Shown piece by piece: positions 63,045-64,000 of a stretch of DNA of 64,000 nt; within the stretch, counting starts at the first letter, position 1, and each line of letters begins with the position of its first letter. Source of the stretch: Atrina japonica (taxonomy: Eukaryota > Mollusca > Bivalvia > Pterioida > Pinnidae); contig BROG01000634.1 in assembly GCA_030159075.1 (NCBI GenBank), forward strand, positions 269,001 to 333,000, written 5' to 3'. The notes under the pieces were generated by a model. That model was not told the DNA's origin and did not search any database. It worked only from the letters and a program-made list of their open reading frames with translations. The position numbers and the translations under genes were made by a program.

Positions 63045-63232
63045 GATGTCACCAACTTTCGGTGAACTGCTATAAATTGACCTGTGCTATGGACTGACGC
63101 CTATGCAGCGCTTGGCAAAAGGACAGTCACTACCATTTTTATTTGCTATTATCCGGTACCAGGAATCAAACATGGGACCTTATGCTTGCGAGTCGAATGA
63201 TCTACCATTTGACCACCACAAGCGGTATATGA
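63045..63232 (-). repeat. SINE family 2 copy with tRNA-like head
   Basis: Minus-strand A box TGGTCAAATGGTAGATCA (63198-63215) and B box GTTTGATTCC (63162-63171). The body includes GCGCTTGGCAAAAGGACAGTC, shared with 27640-27860. It is distinct in sequence from family 1. Confidence 0.8.
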
Positions 63233-63407
63233 TACTTAAAAAATATCCATGAATTATTTGGCTCTTGAGGGTAAAGAGCTATCAATACATCTTGTTTAAT
63301 ATAAAGTGAATTAAAAAAAATAAAATACACGTAAAAGGATCAGCTGATGGTTAATACTTTTATATATGTACTTTTTATATTTTCACTTTCATTTAACTCA
63401 TCAACCC

Positions 63408-63590
63408 CTTTGGTCGCATTTAGACTCATCCAAATCAATAAAATGTAGGGTCTACTGTTATAATATAGGGTTGAACAAGGTAATATTGAATGCAAAATCA
63501 ATTTGAAATTCAAATTTCTAAATTATATATCCCTGATTTCTAAGAGTAGACTTTAACGTCCTTTGAAATGTACGAATTCAAATCTGGATA
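63408..63590. mobile_element. Second copy of the 14084-14277 MITE family
   Basis: Collinear similarity: AATAAAATGTAGGGTCTACT, TTGAACAAGGTAATATTG and GACTTTAACGTCCTTTGAAA match the corresponding order in the first copy. Confidence 0.6.
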
Positions 63591-63744
63591 CAGGAGTCAG
63601 TTGATCGAGTAACAAAATGCCTTCAAAAACCAAGTCATTCATGGAATTTTTGACATACCACAACGAGCAAATATTGCAGAATACAATAAAAAATCTTATA
63701 CAGTTTAGTTTAGACAGATATAAAAAAACTCAGGTACCAAAGTA

Positions 63745-64000
63745 TAAATCTTAAGGGTGTCCAGGATATAGATACGAATCTGGTGTAAACTGGACAAACA
63801 CGGACCTCTGGAAATCAAGAAGTGGGATAAGGTGCCTGTCGGCCATGTTGGATTCCAATCTTTCTGAAAATGTAATATGCACAACTAGACCTCAAGGGGA
63901 ACCTTCATGTCAAATTTCAAGGAGATCCCTTCAGTCATTTCTGAGAAGAAGCGATGTTGGAAAGGGTAACAAACTCCCTTTGGTAAAAATCAAAGATGGC
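63745..64000 (-). mobile_element. Repeat family X, reverse copy running off the window
   Basis: GGGGAACCTTCATGTCAAAT and ATTTCAAGGAGATCCCTTCA are the reverse complement of 24475-24500, and CTCTGGAAATCAAGAAGTGG resembles 24612-24636 in this orientation. The copy is cut by the window end. Confidence 0.7.

Overview
This window is intron-rich, repeat-dense, AT-rich animal DNA, most likely from a bivalve mollusc or another lophotrochozoan. The reasons are spliced coding exons with GT-AG borders, two families of tRNA-derived SINEs, many small inverted-repeat elements, many minisatellites, and extreme over-use of the palindrome TACATGTA between about 4.5 and 31 kb. The species call is inference. There is no sign of bacterial gene organisation: the long open frames nearly all come from tandem repeats.

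One protein-coding gene can be assembled on the + strand from five coding exons: 12952-13128, 39660-39910, 45855-46041, 46798-46974 and 48541-48821. The coding sequence is 993 nt (330 aa plus stop) with intron phases 1, 0, 1, 1. It encodes a type I single-pass membrane protein: a signal peptide, a compact eight-cysteine extracellular module that looks like a divergent CUB-like domain, one transmembrane helix followed by RRR, and a 117-residue cytoplasmic tail. The tail carries a PTAP motif and two PPxY motifs, the pair of short signals that recruit TSG101/ESCRT-I and NEDD4-family ligases. This is the most interesting biology here.

Layout: 0-2 kb, a roughly 65-bp satellite and a SINE piece; 2-5 kb, unique DNA with a TATA box and a compound hairpin; 5-12.9 kb, inverted-repeat elements, microsatellites and a SINE; 13 kb, the start-codon exon; 13.1-39.6 kb, a 26.5-kb first intron filled with MITEs, SINEs, several minisatellites (46, 34 and 20 bp units) and, at 30.7-39.6 kb, a damaged Ty3/gypsy-type retroelement on the minus strand; 39.7-48.8 kb, the remaining exons, with a 36-38-bp minisatellite in intron 2 that appears split by a pogo-like transposon relic, and in intron 3 a minisatellite that repeats the exon 3 splice donor; 48.8-58 kb, 3' flank or 3' UTR with a roughly 127-bp array and a pogo-type MITE; 58-64 kb, dispersed repeats, more SINEs and a CpG-containing stretch with repeated GGCACG motifs that may be a regulatory region.

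The gypsy region is broken mostly by apparent single-base losses rather than substitutions, which points to uncorrected long-read errors over 32-39.6 kb as well as real decay. Exon 2 lies right beside this region.
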